Below are positions 26,014 through 35,572 of a stretch of DNA of 64,000 bases, one piece after another (position 1 is the stretch's first letter; each line of letters opens with the position of its first letter). The position numbers were made by a program, and so were the translations under genes. The stretch covers positions 1-64,000 of the forward strand of contig JAFXSG010000031.1 of assembly GCA_017525875.1 (NCBI GenBank). The letters run 5' to 3'. Below the pieces are notes generated by a model. The model did no database searches. It was not told the DNA's origin and was given only the letters and a program-made list of their open reading frames with translations. Origin of the DNA: Clostridia bacterium. Lineage in GTDB: Bacteria > Bacillota > Clostridia > Christensenellales > CAG-138.

Positions 26014-26042
26014 TTGAAAAAAGGCGGCGGATGTGGTAAACT
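26014..26042 (+). promoter_or_regulatory. Promoter of the DUF4037 gene
   Basis: TTGAAA (26014-26019), 17 nt, TAAACT (26037-26042), both hexamers and spacing identical to the promoter at 17095-17123. Confidence 0.6.
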
Positions 26043-26168
26043 GACGGCAATAAACCGTGTTTCCCGCGGGAGAGGGAGCGGCTGCGCGGGCGGGAACGGC
26101 CGTAAAGCCGGCCGCAAAAGCGGATGAAACGGACCCGGATCGCTTTCGCTCCCGCCGGGGAGCCGCCT

Positions 26169-27140
26169 ATGAACAAAGGAAAGCCTTATATGAAGAGCGT
26201 AATCGAAAAGAACAGATGGTTCTACGAGCACTGCGTCGCCGAAATGATACGCGAAAGGTTCCCCGAATACGAGGACCGCATCGCGGTCGGCATCGTCGGC
26301 GAGGGTTCGGACTGCTTCGGCTATGACGACGAGATCTCCCGCGATCACGACTTCGGCACGGGCGTGTGCCTGTGGCTCACCGACGAGGACATGGCGCGCT
26401 TCGGGAACGCCCTCTCCATCGCCTATAACGAGCTCGTGGACAGCGCGCAGCGGTCGTATCTCACTGAACGGCTCCGCGAGCGCAGGGGCGTCATGACCGT
26501 CCGCAGGTTCTATTCCAACATACTGAACGTCGAATGCGATGCGGAGATCCCCTTCCTTTCGGAGGAGCAGTGGGCAGAGCTCGATCATTCCTGCCTGAAG
26601 ACCGCGACGAACGGAGAGGTGTTCCGCGACGATCCCGGTGTTTTCACCGCCTTCAGGCAGTATCTCGCGGGTTATTATCCGGACCGCGTCTACCGGATGC
26701 GGCTTGCGGAGCAGCTGCACGAATACGCCTCCGCGCTCCAGGTGAACTACGCGCGCTGCATGACGCGGGGCGATACCGTGGCGGCGGAGCTGTGCAGGGC
26801 GAAGGGCCTGAGCTCCGCGATGGAGCTGTTCTTCCTGCTGAAAAGGGAGTATCCGCCGTACTATAAGTGGACGTTCCGCGCGCTCTCGGAGCTGGACGCG
26901 GAGGGCGGCTTTGCGGCGAAGATCCGCGAGCTTTCGCTGGAGCCCCTCCGGCTTGAAGCGTGGAAAGGGACGAGGTACCTCCCCACACGGTCCAACTATA
27001 AGGACAGGATCGTCTCCCTTTCGGAAGAGCTTGCTTCCGAGATCGAGATCATGCTGTTTCAAAGCGGGTTGACCCGCGTGAGAGGCCGATACCTCGAAGC
27101 GCACGTCGGCGCGGTCCTCGATGGCGGCGTATCCCCATAA
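26169..27140 (+). CDS. DUF4037 protein with nucleotidyltransferase-like start
   Basis: The 323-residue protein has a front part containing GIVGEGSDCFGYDDEISRDHDFG, a Gly-Ser followed by spaced acidic residues as in the nucleotidyltransferase fold. DUF4037 fills the rest, including FYSNILNVECDAEIP and QLHEYASALQVNYARC. It may transfer a nucleotide to a small molecule, but the substrate is unknown. ATG at 26169 follows CGGGGAGCC; the longer frame upstream is arginine-rich and unlikely. Confidence 0.82.
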   Translation: MNKGKPYMKSVIEKNRWFYEHCVAEMIRERFPEYEDRIAVGIVGEGSDCFGYDDEISRDHDFGTGVCLWLTDEDMARFGNALSIAYNELVDSAQRSYLTERLRERRGVMTVRRFYSNILNVECDAEIPFLSEEQWAELDHSCLKTATNGEVFRDDPGVFTAFRQYLAGYYPDRVYRMRLAEQLHEYASALQVNYARCMTRGDTVAAELCRAKGLSSAMELFFLLKREYPPYYKWTFRALSELDAEGGFAAKIRELSLEPLRLEAWKGTRYLPTRSNYKDRIVSLSEELASEIEIMLFQSGLTRVRGRYLEAHVGAVLDGGVSP

Positions 27141-27183
27141 GGAGATACGGGCATGAGGCCCCGTCCGATCACTAAAAAACAAG

Positions 27184-27225
27184 GATCCCGGGAATATTCG
27201 GTATTCCCGGGATCTGTGGTTTTTG
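27184..27225. terminator. Terminator after DUF4037 gene
   Basis: GATCCCGGGAATA (27184-27196) pairs perfectly with 27202-27214 around a 5-nt loop, with a T run at 27220-27224. Confidence 0.8.
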
Positions 27226-27364
27226 GCGGATGAAAAGAGGAAATATCCTTGCCGGGCGAGGCAAAAAGCGCAGTGATACCCGATAAATATCCGGCACGGC
27301 GAGCGAAGCCCGGTGCGGCAGGGGCTCTTTTGAGGCTGTTTTTCCCCGTGCGGATGCGCCGGGT

Positions 27365-28351
27365 TTATCCCAGCTCGGTCAGCTCGCCAACGAGGTTCTT
27401 CTGCATCAGCATACGGACGACCTGCATGTTTTTCGTCCTGCCGAGCACCCACATGAGCTTGGTTATGGCGGCCTCGGTGGTCATGTCCCCGGCGGAGATG
27501 ATGCCGAGGTCCCGAAGGGGCCGGCTGACCTCGTAGATATCGGGCGAAGACTGTTCATACAGGCACTGGCTGGTGAGCACGACCGGGATGCCCTTCTCCA
27601 TCAGGCGGCGGATCGCCTCGAGATGGTTTCTGCGGATCGAGTGCATGCCGCCCAGGCCGAAGCCCTCCACGACCACCCCGTGGATATCGCAGTCCGGCAG
27701 GAGGTCGAGCATATGCGGGCTCATGCCGGGGATCAGCTTGATCAGCGCGACGTTCGCGTCGATGTCCGTGGAGAAATTGAAGCCCGAGGGCAGGACGGGG
27801 TTATAGAGGGTGAACATCCGCCCGTCGCTGACGGTGCCGACGTAGGGGTAGTTGATGGACTCGAACGCGTTCAAGGAGGTGGTCCTCGTTTTGACCGCGC
27901 GGCAGCCGAGCATTAAGGAGTTGCCGAAGCAGATATACACGCCCCCGGTCAGGGAATTGGCGGCGATCAGGGCGTTCTCGAGATTGCGCCTGCCGTCGGA
28001 ATCCGGGTACGCGGCGGGGAACTGCGCGCCGGTCAGCACGACGGGGATCGGGATCCCCGCGAGCATGAAGCTGAGCATGCTGGCGGTGTAGGCCATGGTG
28101 TCCGTGCCGTGGGTCAGCACCACGCCGTCGCATTTTCCGATGCAGGAGCGGACGGCCTCCGCGATCGTTACCCATTCCTCGGGCTGGATGTTGGAGGAAT
28201 CCATGCTGAAAAGGTCGAGGCAGCTGACCTCCGAATAATCGCCGGGAAGCAGGTCGAGAAGCTCCCTCGCGGTCAGCCCCGGGGCAAGCCCGTTTTCGGT
28301 CGGAACACAGGCGATGGTGCCGCCCGTGGATATCAGGTTGATCTTTTTCAT
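27365..28351 (-). CDS. ansA: L-asparaginase
   Basis: The 328-residue enzyme hydrolyses asparagine to aspartate and ammonia. The first catalytic threonine is in STGGTIACVPTENG at the N-terminus. The second is in VVLTHGTDTMAYTASMLSFM (about residue 85), followed by PVVLTGAQFP. There is no signal peptide, so a cytoplasmic, type I-like enzyme is favoured. It sits just downstream of serS on the same strand (30 nt). AGGAGGACGCTGTC precedes the ATG. Confidence 0.95.
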   Translation of the reverse strand: MKKINLISTGGTIACVPTENGLAPGLTARELLDLLPGDYSEVSCLDLFSMDSSNIQPEEWVTIAEAVRSCIGKCDGVVLTHGTDTMAYTASMLSFMLAGIPIPVVLTGAQFPAAYPDSDGRRNLENALIAANSLTGGVYICFGNSLMLGCRAVKTRTTSLNAFESINYPYVGTVSDGRMFTLYNPVLPSGFNFSTDIDANVALIKLIPGMSPHMLDLLPDCDIHGVVVEGFGLGGMHSIRRNHLEAIRRLMEKGIPVVLTSQCLYEQSSPDIYEVSRPLRDLGIISAGDMTTEAAITKLMWVLGRTKNMQVVRMLMQKNLVGELTELG

Positions 28352-28381
28352 GACAGCGTCCTCCTTCTCCCCGGAAAGCTT

Positions 28382-29650
28382 TTATTTGATGTATTCGCAG
28401 CGCATGTACGGCACGAGCGCTTCGGGCACCTTTACGCTGCCGTCGGGCTGCTGATAGTTTTCAAGGATGGCGGCGACGGTCCTGCCGATCGCAACGCCGC
28501 TGCCGTTCAGCGTGTGAACGAGCTCCGGCTTGCTCTTCGCGTCGCGGCGGAAGCGGATCTGCGCCCTGCGCGCCTGGAAGTCCTCGAAGTTGGAGCAGGA
28601 GCTGATCTCAACGTAGCGGCCGTAGCTGGGCATCCAGACCTCGATATCGTAGGTCTTGGCGGAGCTGAAGCCGAGATCTCCGGTGGAGAGGCAGACCACG
28701 CGGTACGGAAGGCCGAGGCCCTGAAGCACGCGCTCCGCGTCGTTCGTTAGCTTTTCAAGCTCGTCATAGCTGGTCTCCGGCTTTACGAACTTCACGAGCT
28801 CCACCTTGTTGAACTGGTGCTGGCGGATGAGGCCCCTCGTGTCGCGCCCGGCGCTGCCGGCCTCGCTCCTGAAGCAGGCGCTGTACGCGCAGTACTTGAT
28901 GGGCAGGTCCTCGCCGTTCAGGATATCGCCCCTGTGGAGGTTGGTGACGGGCACCTCGGCGGTCGGGATCAGGAAATAATCCGTCCCGGCGACCTTGAAC
29001 GCGTCCTCCTCGAACTTCGGCAGCTGGCCGGTGCCGGTCATGGAAGCCCTGTTCACCATGTAGGGCGGCAGGATCTCGAAATAGCCGTTCTCGGTATGCG
29101 TGTCCAGAAAATAGCTGATGATCGCCCGCTCGAGCCTTGCGCCGAGGCCGCGGTAGACCGTGAACCTTGCGCCGGTGATCTTGCCGGCGGAGGCAAAATC
29201 GAGGATGTTGAGGTCCTCGCCGATGTCCCAGTGCGCCTTGGGCTCGAAGCCGAACTCGGTCGGCTTGCCCCAGCGGCGCATCTCCGCGTTGTCGCGGTCG
29301 TCCGCGCCGTCCGGAACGGAGGGATGCGGGATGTTCGGGATCTTCATCAGCAGCTCGTCGAATTTGCCGTCGATCTCGTTGAGCTCGCCGTCCATGCCCT
29401 TGATCTCGTCCGCAAGGGTCTTCATCTCCGCGAGGAGCTCGGTCACGTCCTCGCCCGCCTTTTTGAGAGCGGGGACCTTCGCGCTGTCCTCGTTGCGCTT
29501 TGCCTTGAGAAGCTCGACCTTCTGGATCAGCTCGCGGCGCTTCTCGTCGAGCGCGAGGATCTCGCTCACGTCCGCGCCCTTGCCGCGGCGCGCCTTCATC
29601 GCGGCGATCAGTTCTTCGGGGTTCTTTCTGATACGTTTGATATCAAGCAT
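28382..29650 (-). CDS. serS: Serine-tRNA ligase
   Basis: The 422-residue class II synthetase has an N-terminal coiled-coil arm at about 30-100 that holds the long arm of tRNA-Ser. The catalytic core has [27 protein letters not shown] (motif 2) and [18 protein letters not shown] (motif 3). The length is normal and no lesion is seen. AAGGAGATACAGAA precedes the ATG. The 57-nt gap from secA has no T-box. Confidence 0.98.
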   Translation of the reverse strand: MLDIKRIRKNPEELIAAMKARRGKGADVSEILALDEKRRELIQKVELLKAKRNEDSAKVPALKKAGEDVTELLAEMKTLADEIKGMDGELNEIDGKFDELLMKIPNIPHPSVPDGADDRDNAEMRRWGKPTEFGFEPKAHWDIGEDLNILDFASAGKITGARFTVYRGLGARLERAIISYFLDTHTENGYFEILPPYMVNRASMTGTGQLPKFEEDAFKVAGTDYFLIPTAEVPVTNLHRGDILNGEDLPIKYCAYSACFRSEAGSAGRDTRGLIRQHQFNKVELVKFVKPETSYDELEKLTNDAERVLQGLGLPYRVVCLSTGDLGFSSAKTYDIEVWMPSYGRYVEISSCSNFEDFQARRAQIRFRRDAKSKPELVHTLNGSGVAIGRTVAAILENYQQPDGSVKVPEALVPYMRCEYIK

Positions 29651-29707
29651 TTCTGTATCTCCTTAAAATATCGGTTATCGGTTCAACGCACTTTCCGTGC
29701 GGGATCG

Positions 29708-32479
29708 TCAGTCGGGCAAGCGGCCGCAGCACTTTTTGTATTTCTTGCCGCTTCCGCAGGGGCAGGGATCGTTCGGGCCGGGGGCCCTCACTACGACCTT
29801 CGGCTTTTTCTTCTCCGTCTGCACGTTCGCGCCGCCCTGGTTGGTGGTGAGGTTCTGCCTCTCCTGCGGGCGGGGCATCGCCTGACGGGCGCGGAGCCTC
29901 GGGTGATAGAGCCTTTTCACCGTCTCGCTGCGGATCTCCGCGGTCATCTGGTCGAACATGTCGAAGCCCTCGTTGCGGTACTGGATGACCGGGTCCTGGC
30001 TGCCCATCGCGCGGAGGCCTATGCCCTCGCGGAGCTGATCCATCGCGTCGATGTGGTCCGCCCAGTGCGTGTCGACCGAAAACAGCAGGCAGTTCCGCTC
30101 GAAATCGTGGATATCGATCTCGTGCTCCGCAAGCGCGGCCGCGATCGCGCCGTAGATCTTGTCGGCGATATCGGTCATCAGCTTTTCAAGCTCCCTGTGG
30201 CTGTTCGCCCGGGAAAGCAGCTTTTCGGCCTCCTGGCAGCTGAAGGTCTCGCCGAACTCGTGCGCGAGGCCCGCAAAGTTCCATTCATCCTGTTTCTGCT
30301 TTTCGGGGCAGTAGAAATCGAGGAGCTGGCGGATGACTTCCCCGCGCATGCCCATGACCTGGTCGTGCACGTCCTCGCCCATCAGCACCTTGCGGCGCTG
30401 GGAGTAGATGATCTCGCGCATCTTGTTCATGACGTCGTCGTATTTGAGGACGTTTTTGCGGATATCGAAGTTGTAGCTCTCGACGCGCTTCTGCGTGTTT
30501 TCGATGGTCTTTGAGAACACGCCCTGCTCGAGCGATTCGAGCGAACCGCGGGTCATGAGCTTATCCATGCTGGCCGCAAGGCGGTCCATGCGCTCCTCGC
30601 CGAAGCGGCGCATCATCTCGTCCTGCAGGGAAACGTAGAACCTCGTGGCGCCCGGGTCGCCCTGGCGGCCCGAACGGCCGCGCAGCTGGTTGTCGATACG
30701 CCTTGATTCGTGGCGCTCGGTGCCGATGACGAAGAGGCCGCCGGCCGCGACGACCTGCTCGTGCTCCGCGTCGGTCTCCTTCCGGAAATCCTGATAGAGC
30801 CTGTTGTATTCATCGCGCGCGGCCTTTATCTCCTCGTCGTCGGTCTCGACGTGGCTGGTCGCGTTCTCGATCATTTCGTCGGTATAGCCTGCCTTGCGCA
30901 TCTCGCGCTTGGCCATGTATTCGGGGTTGCCGCCGAGCAGGATATCCGTGCCGCGGCCCGCCATGTTGGTCGCGATCGTGACCGCGCCGAACTTACCGGC
31001 CTGGGCGACGATATCCGCCTCCTTGGCGTGCTGCTTCGCGTTCAGGACCTCGTGCCTGATGCCCCTGCGGTCGAGCATGCGGCTCACCTTTTCGGATTTT
31101 TCAACGGACACGGTGCCCACGAGCAGCGGCTGGCCTGTTTCGTGGATCTTGGCGATATCGTCCACGATGCGGCGGAACTTATCCTCCTCTTTTGCGAACA
31201 TCGCGTCGTTATAGTCCACCCTCTTGACGGGCTTGTTGGTCGGGATCTCCACGACGTCCAGCCCGTAGATGCCTATGAACTCGTCCTCCTCGGTCTTCGC
31301 GGTACCGGTCATGCCGGCGAGCTTCTCGAACATGCGGAAATAGTTCTGATAGGTGATCGTGGCGACCGTCTTGTTCTCGTCGTTGATCGGAACGCCTTCC
31401 TTCGCCTCGAGCGCCTGATGCAGGCCGTCCGAATACCGGCGGCCGTGCATGATGCGGCCGGTGAACGCGTCCACTATAAACACCTGCCTGTCGGCCACGA
31501 TATAGTCCTTGTCGACCTCGAACAGCGCGTGAGCGCGCAGCGCCTGCTTGATGTAGTGGTTGGTCTCGGTGCTGTCCGCGGAGGAGATATCCTCCATGTC
31601 GAAATACTCCTCGGCCTTGCGCATGCCCTGCTCCGTGAGGGCTACGGTGCGGGCCTTGATATCGCACATATAGTCGCCGCTCTCCTGCTGGACGTTGCCC
31701 ATCTGGATATCCATCTTGCTGACCTGCTTCACGTCCTCGCCGCGCGTGAGCGTGCGCACGAAGCGGTCGGCCCGCTTATACATTTCGTTGGATTTGCCGC
31801 TCGGGCCGGAGATGATGAGCGGCGTCCTCGCCTCGTCGATGAGGATGCTGTCCACCTCGTCCACGATCGCGTAATGCAGCTCGCGCTGAACGAGGTGCTC
31901 GCGGCTGACGCACATATTGTCCCTCAAATAGTCGAAGCCGAACTCGCTGTTCGTGCCGTAGGTGATGTCGCACTCGTACGCCGCCTTCTTCGCCTCCTGC
32001 TCCATGTCGCTGACGATGCAGCCCACGGTGAGGCCGAGGAAGCGGTGGATCTTGCCCATCCACGCGGCGTCGCGCTGGGCGAGGTATTCGTTGACGGTGA
32101 CGACGTACACGCCCCTGCCGGTCAGCGCGTTCAAATAGCTCGGCAGCGTCGCGACGAGGGTCTTGCCCTCGCCGGTGCGCATCTCGGCGATCCTGCCCTG
32201 GTGCAGTATGATGCCGCCGATGAGCTGAACGTCGTACGGGCGCTGGCCGATCGTGCGGATCGCCGCCTCGCGGACGACCGCGAACGCCTCCGGCAAAAGG
32301 TCGTCGAGCTTCGCGCCCGCGGCGAGCCTTTTGCGGAAATCCGCGGTCTTAGCTCTCAGCTCCGCGTCCGACAAGCCGTGGATCTCCGGCTCCCATTCGT
32401 TTATTTTCTTTACGAGCGGCATGACCTTTTTGATCTGCTGCGCGCTGGTGTTTCCCAAAAGTTTATCGATAAGTCCCAT
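29708..32479 (-). CDS. secA: Preprotein translocase ATPase SecA
   Basis: The 923-residue motor drives proteins through SecYEG. It starts MGLIDKLLGN, preceded by GCGGAGGACAGA; a longer frame to 32527 has no ribosome binding site. Visible motifs are RTGEGKTLVATLPSYLNAL (Walker A), VDEVDSILIDEARTPLIISG (DEAD box), TIATNMAGRGTDILLGG and RGRSGRQGDPG. The C-terminus carries the zinc-binding SEC-C motif DPCPCGSGKKYKKCCG. It supplies the export route used by the secreted proteins in this window. Confidence 0.98.
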   Translation of the reverse strand: MGLIDKLLGNTSAQQIKKVMPLVKKINEWEPEIHGLSDAELRAKTADFRKRLAAGAKLDDLLPEAFAVVREAAIRTIGQRPYDVQLIGGIILHQGRIAEMRTGEGKTLVATLPSYLNALTGRGVYVVTVNEYLAQRDAAWMGKIHRFLGLTVGCIVSDMEQEAKKAAYECDITYGTNSEFGFDYLRDNMCVSREHLVQRELHYAIVDEVDSILIDEARTPLIISGPSGKSNEMYKRADRFVRTLTRGEDVKQVSKMDIQMGNVQQESGDYMCDIKARTVALTEQGMRKAEEYFDMEDISSADSTETNHYIKQALRAHALFEVDKDYIVADRQVFIVDAFTGRIMHGRRYSDGLHQALEAKEGVPINDENKTVATITYQNYFRMFEKLAGMTGTAKTEEDEFIGIYGLDVVEIPTNKPVKRVDYNDAMFAKEEDKFRRIVDDIAKIHETGQPLLVGTVSVEKSEKVSRMLDRRGIRHEVLNAKQHAKEADIVAQAGKFGAVTIATNMAGRGTDILLGGNPEYMAKREMRKAGYTDEMIENATSHVETDDEEIKAARDEYNRLYQDFRKETDAEHEQVVAAGGLFVIGTERHESRRIDNQLRGRSGRQGDPGATRFYVSLQDEMMRRFGEERMDRLAASMDKLMTRGSLESLEQGVFSKTIENTQKRVESYNFDIRKNVLKYDDVMNKMREIIYSQRRKVLMGEDVHDQVMGMRGEVIRQLLDFYCPEKQKQDEWNFAGLAHEFGETFSCQEAEKLLSRANSHRELEKLMTDIADKIYGAIAAALAEHEIDIHDFERNCLLFSVDTHWADHIDAMDQLREGIGLRAMGSQDPVIQYRNEGFDMFDQMTAEIRSETVKRLYHPRLRARQAMPRPQERQNLTTNQGGANVQTEKKKPKVVVRAPGPNDPCPCGSGKKYKKCCGRLPD

Positions 32480-32545
32480 TCTGTCCTCCGCCGCGGCGTG
32501 CCGCGGTATTAGTTTATGTAAAGGCAAAAAGCCGATGGTTCGCGT

Positions 32546-33619
32546 TTATTGTTCCTCGCCCGCGAGCAGCCTCGTCCGCTCCGCAAGGATCAGCGCCTCG
32601 ATGATCTCGTCCATATCGCCGTCGATGAACTGCGGCAGCTTATAGAGGGTCATGTTGATGCGGTGATCGGTGACGCGGCCTTGGGGGAAGTTGTAGGTGC
32701 GGATGCGCTCGCTGCGGTCGCCGGAGCCGACCTGGCTCCTGCGCGCCGAGGCCTCCTTTTCGGCCTGCTCGCGGGAGTAAAGCTCGTAGAGCCTCGTCTT
32801 GAGCACCTTCATGGCCTGTTCCTTGTTGCGCCCCTGGCTGCGCTCGTCCTGGCTCTGGACGACGAGCCCCGTGGGGATATGCGTGATGCGGATCGCGCTC
32901 TCAGTCTTGTTGACGTGCTGTCCGCCCGCGCCGCTCGAACGGTAGGTATCGATCCTCAGGTCGCCCGGGTCGATCTCGACCTCGATATCCTCCGCTTCCG
33001 GCAGCACCGCGACCGTCGCCGCGCTCGTGTGGATGCGGCCCTGCGTCTCGGTCTCCGGAACGCGCTGGACGCGGTGGACGCCGCTCTCGAACTTGAGCCT
33101 CGAATACACGCCGCGCCCGCTGACGCTGAACACGGCCTCCTTCACGCCGCCCATCTCGGTCTCGTTTATGTCGATGAGCTCGCAGCGGAAGTTATGCCGC
33201 TCCGCGTAGCGCTCGTACATACGCATCAGCACCGCGCCGAACAGCGCCGCCTCGTCCCCGCCGGTGCCGGCGCGGATCTCGACGATGACGTTCCTCTCGT
33301 CGTTTTTGTCCTTGGGGAGCAGCAGGACGCGCAGCTCCGCAAGCTCGTTTTCGGCCTTTGCTTCAAGCTCCGAAAGCTCCTCTTCGGCAAGCTCGCGCAG
33401 CTCCTTTTCGGAGGTCTTGTCCCCGATCATGGCTTTGCACTCCGCGATCGACGCCTCGGTCCCGGAGTATTTATCGTACGCCTCGACGATCGGCCCGAGC
33501 CGCGAATGCTCGCGCACGAGCTCGCGCCAGCGCGCCTGGTCCGCTATGATATCGGGATCGGCGATCTCCTCTGCGAGGCGAGCGAAGCGCTCCTTCATTT
33601 GTTTGAGCCTTGTCAGCAT
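32546..33619 (-). CDS. prfA: Peptide chain release factor 1
   Basis: The 357-residue factor reads UAA and UAG. The GGQ loop is RSSGAGGQHVNKTESAIRI (about residue 230), which triggers peptide release. VPETETQGRIHTSAATVAVLP is typical of RF1, and there is no programmed frameshift, so it is not RF2. Its start overlaps prmC, whose product methylates the GGQ glutamine. The two genes are partners in one operon. Confidence 0.97.
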   Translation of the reverse strand: MLTRLKQMKERFARLAEEIADPDIIADQARWRELVREHSRLGPIVEAYDKYSGTEASIAECKAMIGDKTSEKELRELAEEELSELEAKAENELAELRVLLLPKDKNDERNVIVEIRAGTGGDEAALFGAVLMRMYERYAERHNFRCELIDINETEMGGVKEAVFSVSGRGVYSRLKFESGVHRVQRVPETETQGRIHTSAATVAVLPEAEDIEVEIDPGDLRIDTYRSSGAGGQHVNKTESAIRITHIPTGLVVQSQDERSQGRNKEQAMKVLKTRLYELYSREQAEKEASARRSQVGSGDRSERIRTYNFPQGRVTDHRINMTLYKLPQFIDGDMDEIIEALILAERTRLLAGEEQ

Positions 33620-34443
33620 TTTTTATCGAGAATAACGGTCACGACGCGGTCGCGGCCGCCGTAGTCCTTTGTGAGCCGCACGCTGCCGAGCGGCGAAAAA
33701 AGCTCCGTCACGCGCTCGCCCTGATCGCAGCCTATCTCGGCCGCGAACGCGCCGCCCGGAGCAAGGTGCGCGGGCAGTTCGCGCGCGATGCGGCGGTAAA
33801 TATCGAGCCCGTCCGCCCCGCCGTCGAGCGCGAGCACGGGCTCCATCCTGACCTCCTCGGAGAGGGTCTTGACGGTCTCCGTGGGGATATACGGCGGGTT
33901 CGCTGTGATGATATCGAACCTGCGGCCGGTGAACGCCCCGAACAGGTCGCTTCGGACGATCTCGCAGTCCGCGCCGAGTGCAAGCGCATTCTTCGCCGCC
34001 ACTTCGAGCGCGGCGGCGCTGATATCGGAGATCGCGGTGCGCACGCCCGTGCGCTTTGCGAGCGATATGCCCACGCAGCCGGAGCCCGTGCAGATATCGA
34101 GCAGGGTCTTGTACCCGCGCTCCGCGATAAGCCGTTCCGCCTCGATAACGAGCGTTTCGGTATCCTGCCTGGGGATGAGCACTTCGGGCGAGACCGAAAA
34201 GGTGAAGCCCATGAGGTCCCATTCGCCGATGACGTACTGCAGCGGTTCGTGCGAAAGCCGCCTCGCGACCGCCGCTTCGAGCCTTGACCTCTGCTCTTCG
34301 GTCAGCACGGCCTCCCCGTCCCGAAAGCCCACGCGCCGCCCGATCGCGAAGGAAACGAGCTCCCTCGCCTCGGCAGCCGCGTCCTCGCCGGAAACGGGCA
34401 GTAGGCGGCGCTGCGTTTCCTGCAAAAGCTCGCGCAGCGTCAT
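33613..34443 (-). CDS. prmC: Release factor glutamine methyltransferase
   Basis: The 276-residue SAM-dependent enzyme methylates the GGQ glutamine of release factors. The N-terminal helical domain is followed by DICTGSGCVGISLAKR (SAM loop) and FDIITANPPYIPTETV, the NPPY motif that binds the glutamine side chain. It ends 7 nt inside prfA and begins in a 4-nt ATGA overlap with the DUF1385 gene. Confidence 0.96.
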   Translation of the reverse strand: MTLRELLQETQRRLLPVSGEDAAAEARELVSFAIGRRVGFRDGEAVLTEEQRSRLEAAVARRLSHEPLQYVIGEWDLMGFTFSVSPEVLIPRQDTETLVIEAERLIAERGYKTLLDICTGSGCVGISLAKRTGVRTAISDISAAALEVAAKNALALGADCEIVRSDLFGAFTGRRFDIITANPPYIPTETVKTLSEEVRMEPVLALDGGADGLDIYRRIARELPAHLAPGGAFAAEIGCDQGERVTELFSPLGSVRLTKDYGGRDRVVTVILDKKC

Positions 34444-35546
34444 TCGTTTTCGCCGTCCGCGGGGGTCTCCGCTGGCTCGTTTTCGGCGGGCTCTTCCGGG
34501 CTCTCCGCGGGTCCTTCGGTCTCCGCGGGTCCTTCCTTATTTTCCGAGGTAAGGTCGACGTCGGGCGCGTCGGCAAGCGCGTTGTAGTACTCCGCGGTGC
34601 GTTCGCCCATCGCGATATAGAACGCCGCCATCGCGACCTCGATCATGTCCTCGGTGGGTTCCTTGGTGGTGATGAGCTGCAGGCCCATGCCCGGCGCGCG
34701 GACGGCCTTTGTGAACCAGTTATCGCGCTTGGCCGCCCAGCGCAGCACCTCGTAGCTGAGGCCCGCGATCAGCGGGATCAGCAGGATGCGCACGCCAAAG
34801 CGGAACAGGAACGCGAGGGGCTTGCTCTCGATCGTGAGGCCGAAGCCGTACTGGAACACCACGTCCACGACCGTGAGCACGAAGATGGAGATGGCCATCA
34901 CGAGGAACAAGTAGTTGGTGCCGCAGCGTGGGTGCAGGCGCTTGTGCTTCATCGCGTTTTCGGGCGTCAGCTCGTCCTCCGCCTCGTAGCAGGCGATGGT
35001 CTTATGCTCCGCGCCGTGGTACATGAAGAGCCTGCGCATGTCCTTGATGGAGCTCATCGCGAGCAGGTACCCAACGTAGATCGCAACGCGCAGCAGGCCC
35101 TCGACGAGCGAGCGCCACACGCTCCTGCCCTCGCCGAAGATCAGCGAGGAGATCAGCTGGGGCAGGAAGATGAACAGCCCCACCGCGAGCGCCACGCCGA
35201 GCACCGCGCCGATGCCGATGATCACGTTCTCGATGCTCTTGCCGAAGGTCTTGGATATCCATTTCTCGAACTTTGTCGGCTCCTCGTCCTCGAAGATGTC
35301 CTCGCCGTACATCTTGGCGGAGTCCATGGTCGTGCTGAGGCCGGTCGAAAGGGACTCGAACAGCGCCACGACGCCGCGGACGACCGGGAGACCGAGGAAG
35401 GTCCCCTTCTTCGCGCGGGTGGTCTGCGGCTTGAAATCCGCAACGATCTTGCCGTCCGCACGGCGCACCGCCATCGCGATGCCCTCCTCGGACTTCATCA
35501 TAACGCCTTCCATGACGGCCTGGCCGCCAACATTGCAGCGTTTCAT
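34440..35546 (-). CDS. DUF1385 membrane protein
   Basis: The 368-residue protein has the family opening NVGGQAVMEGVMMKSEEGIAMAVR, several hydrophobic helices (ENVIIGIGAVLGVALAVGLF, RVAIYVGYLLAMSS, NYLFLVMAISIFVLTVV) and RLHPRCGTNY. The acidic C-terminal tail of about 40 residues (repeated PAE and EEP) is low complexity. DUF1385 genes are commonly found beside prmC and prfA, as here. The function is not established. Confidence 0.92.
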   Translation of the reverse strand: MKRCNVGGQAVMEGVMMKSEEGIAMAVRRADGKIVADFKPQTTRAKKGTFLGLPVVRGVVALFESLSTGLSTTMDSAKMYGEDIFEDEEPTKFEKWISKTFGKSIENVIIGIGAVLGVALAVGLFIFLPQLISSLIFGEGRSVWRSLVEGLLRVAIYVGYLLAMSSIKDMRRLFMYHGAEHKTIACYEAEDELTPENAMKHKRLHPRCGTNYLFLVMAISIFVLTVVDVVFQYGFGLTIESKPLAFLFRFGVRILLIPLIAGLSYEVLRWAAKRDNWFTKAVRAPGMGLQLITTKEPTEDMIEVAMAAFYIAMGERTAEYYNALADAPDVDLTSENKEGPAETEGPAESPEEPAENEPAETPADGENE

Positions 35547-35572
35547 AATCTCTCCTTAAAGTACACAGTTTT

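Noticed and set aside
32546..33619. Release factor 2 with a programmed frameshift
   Set aside because: The frame is continuous and the sequence around residue 190 is of RF1 type.
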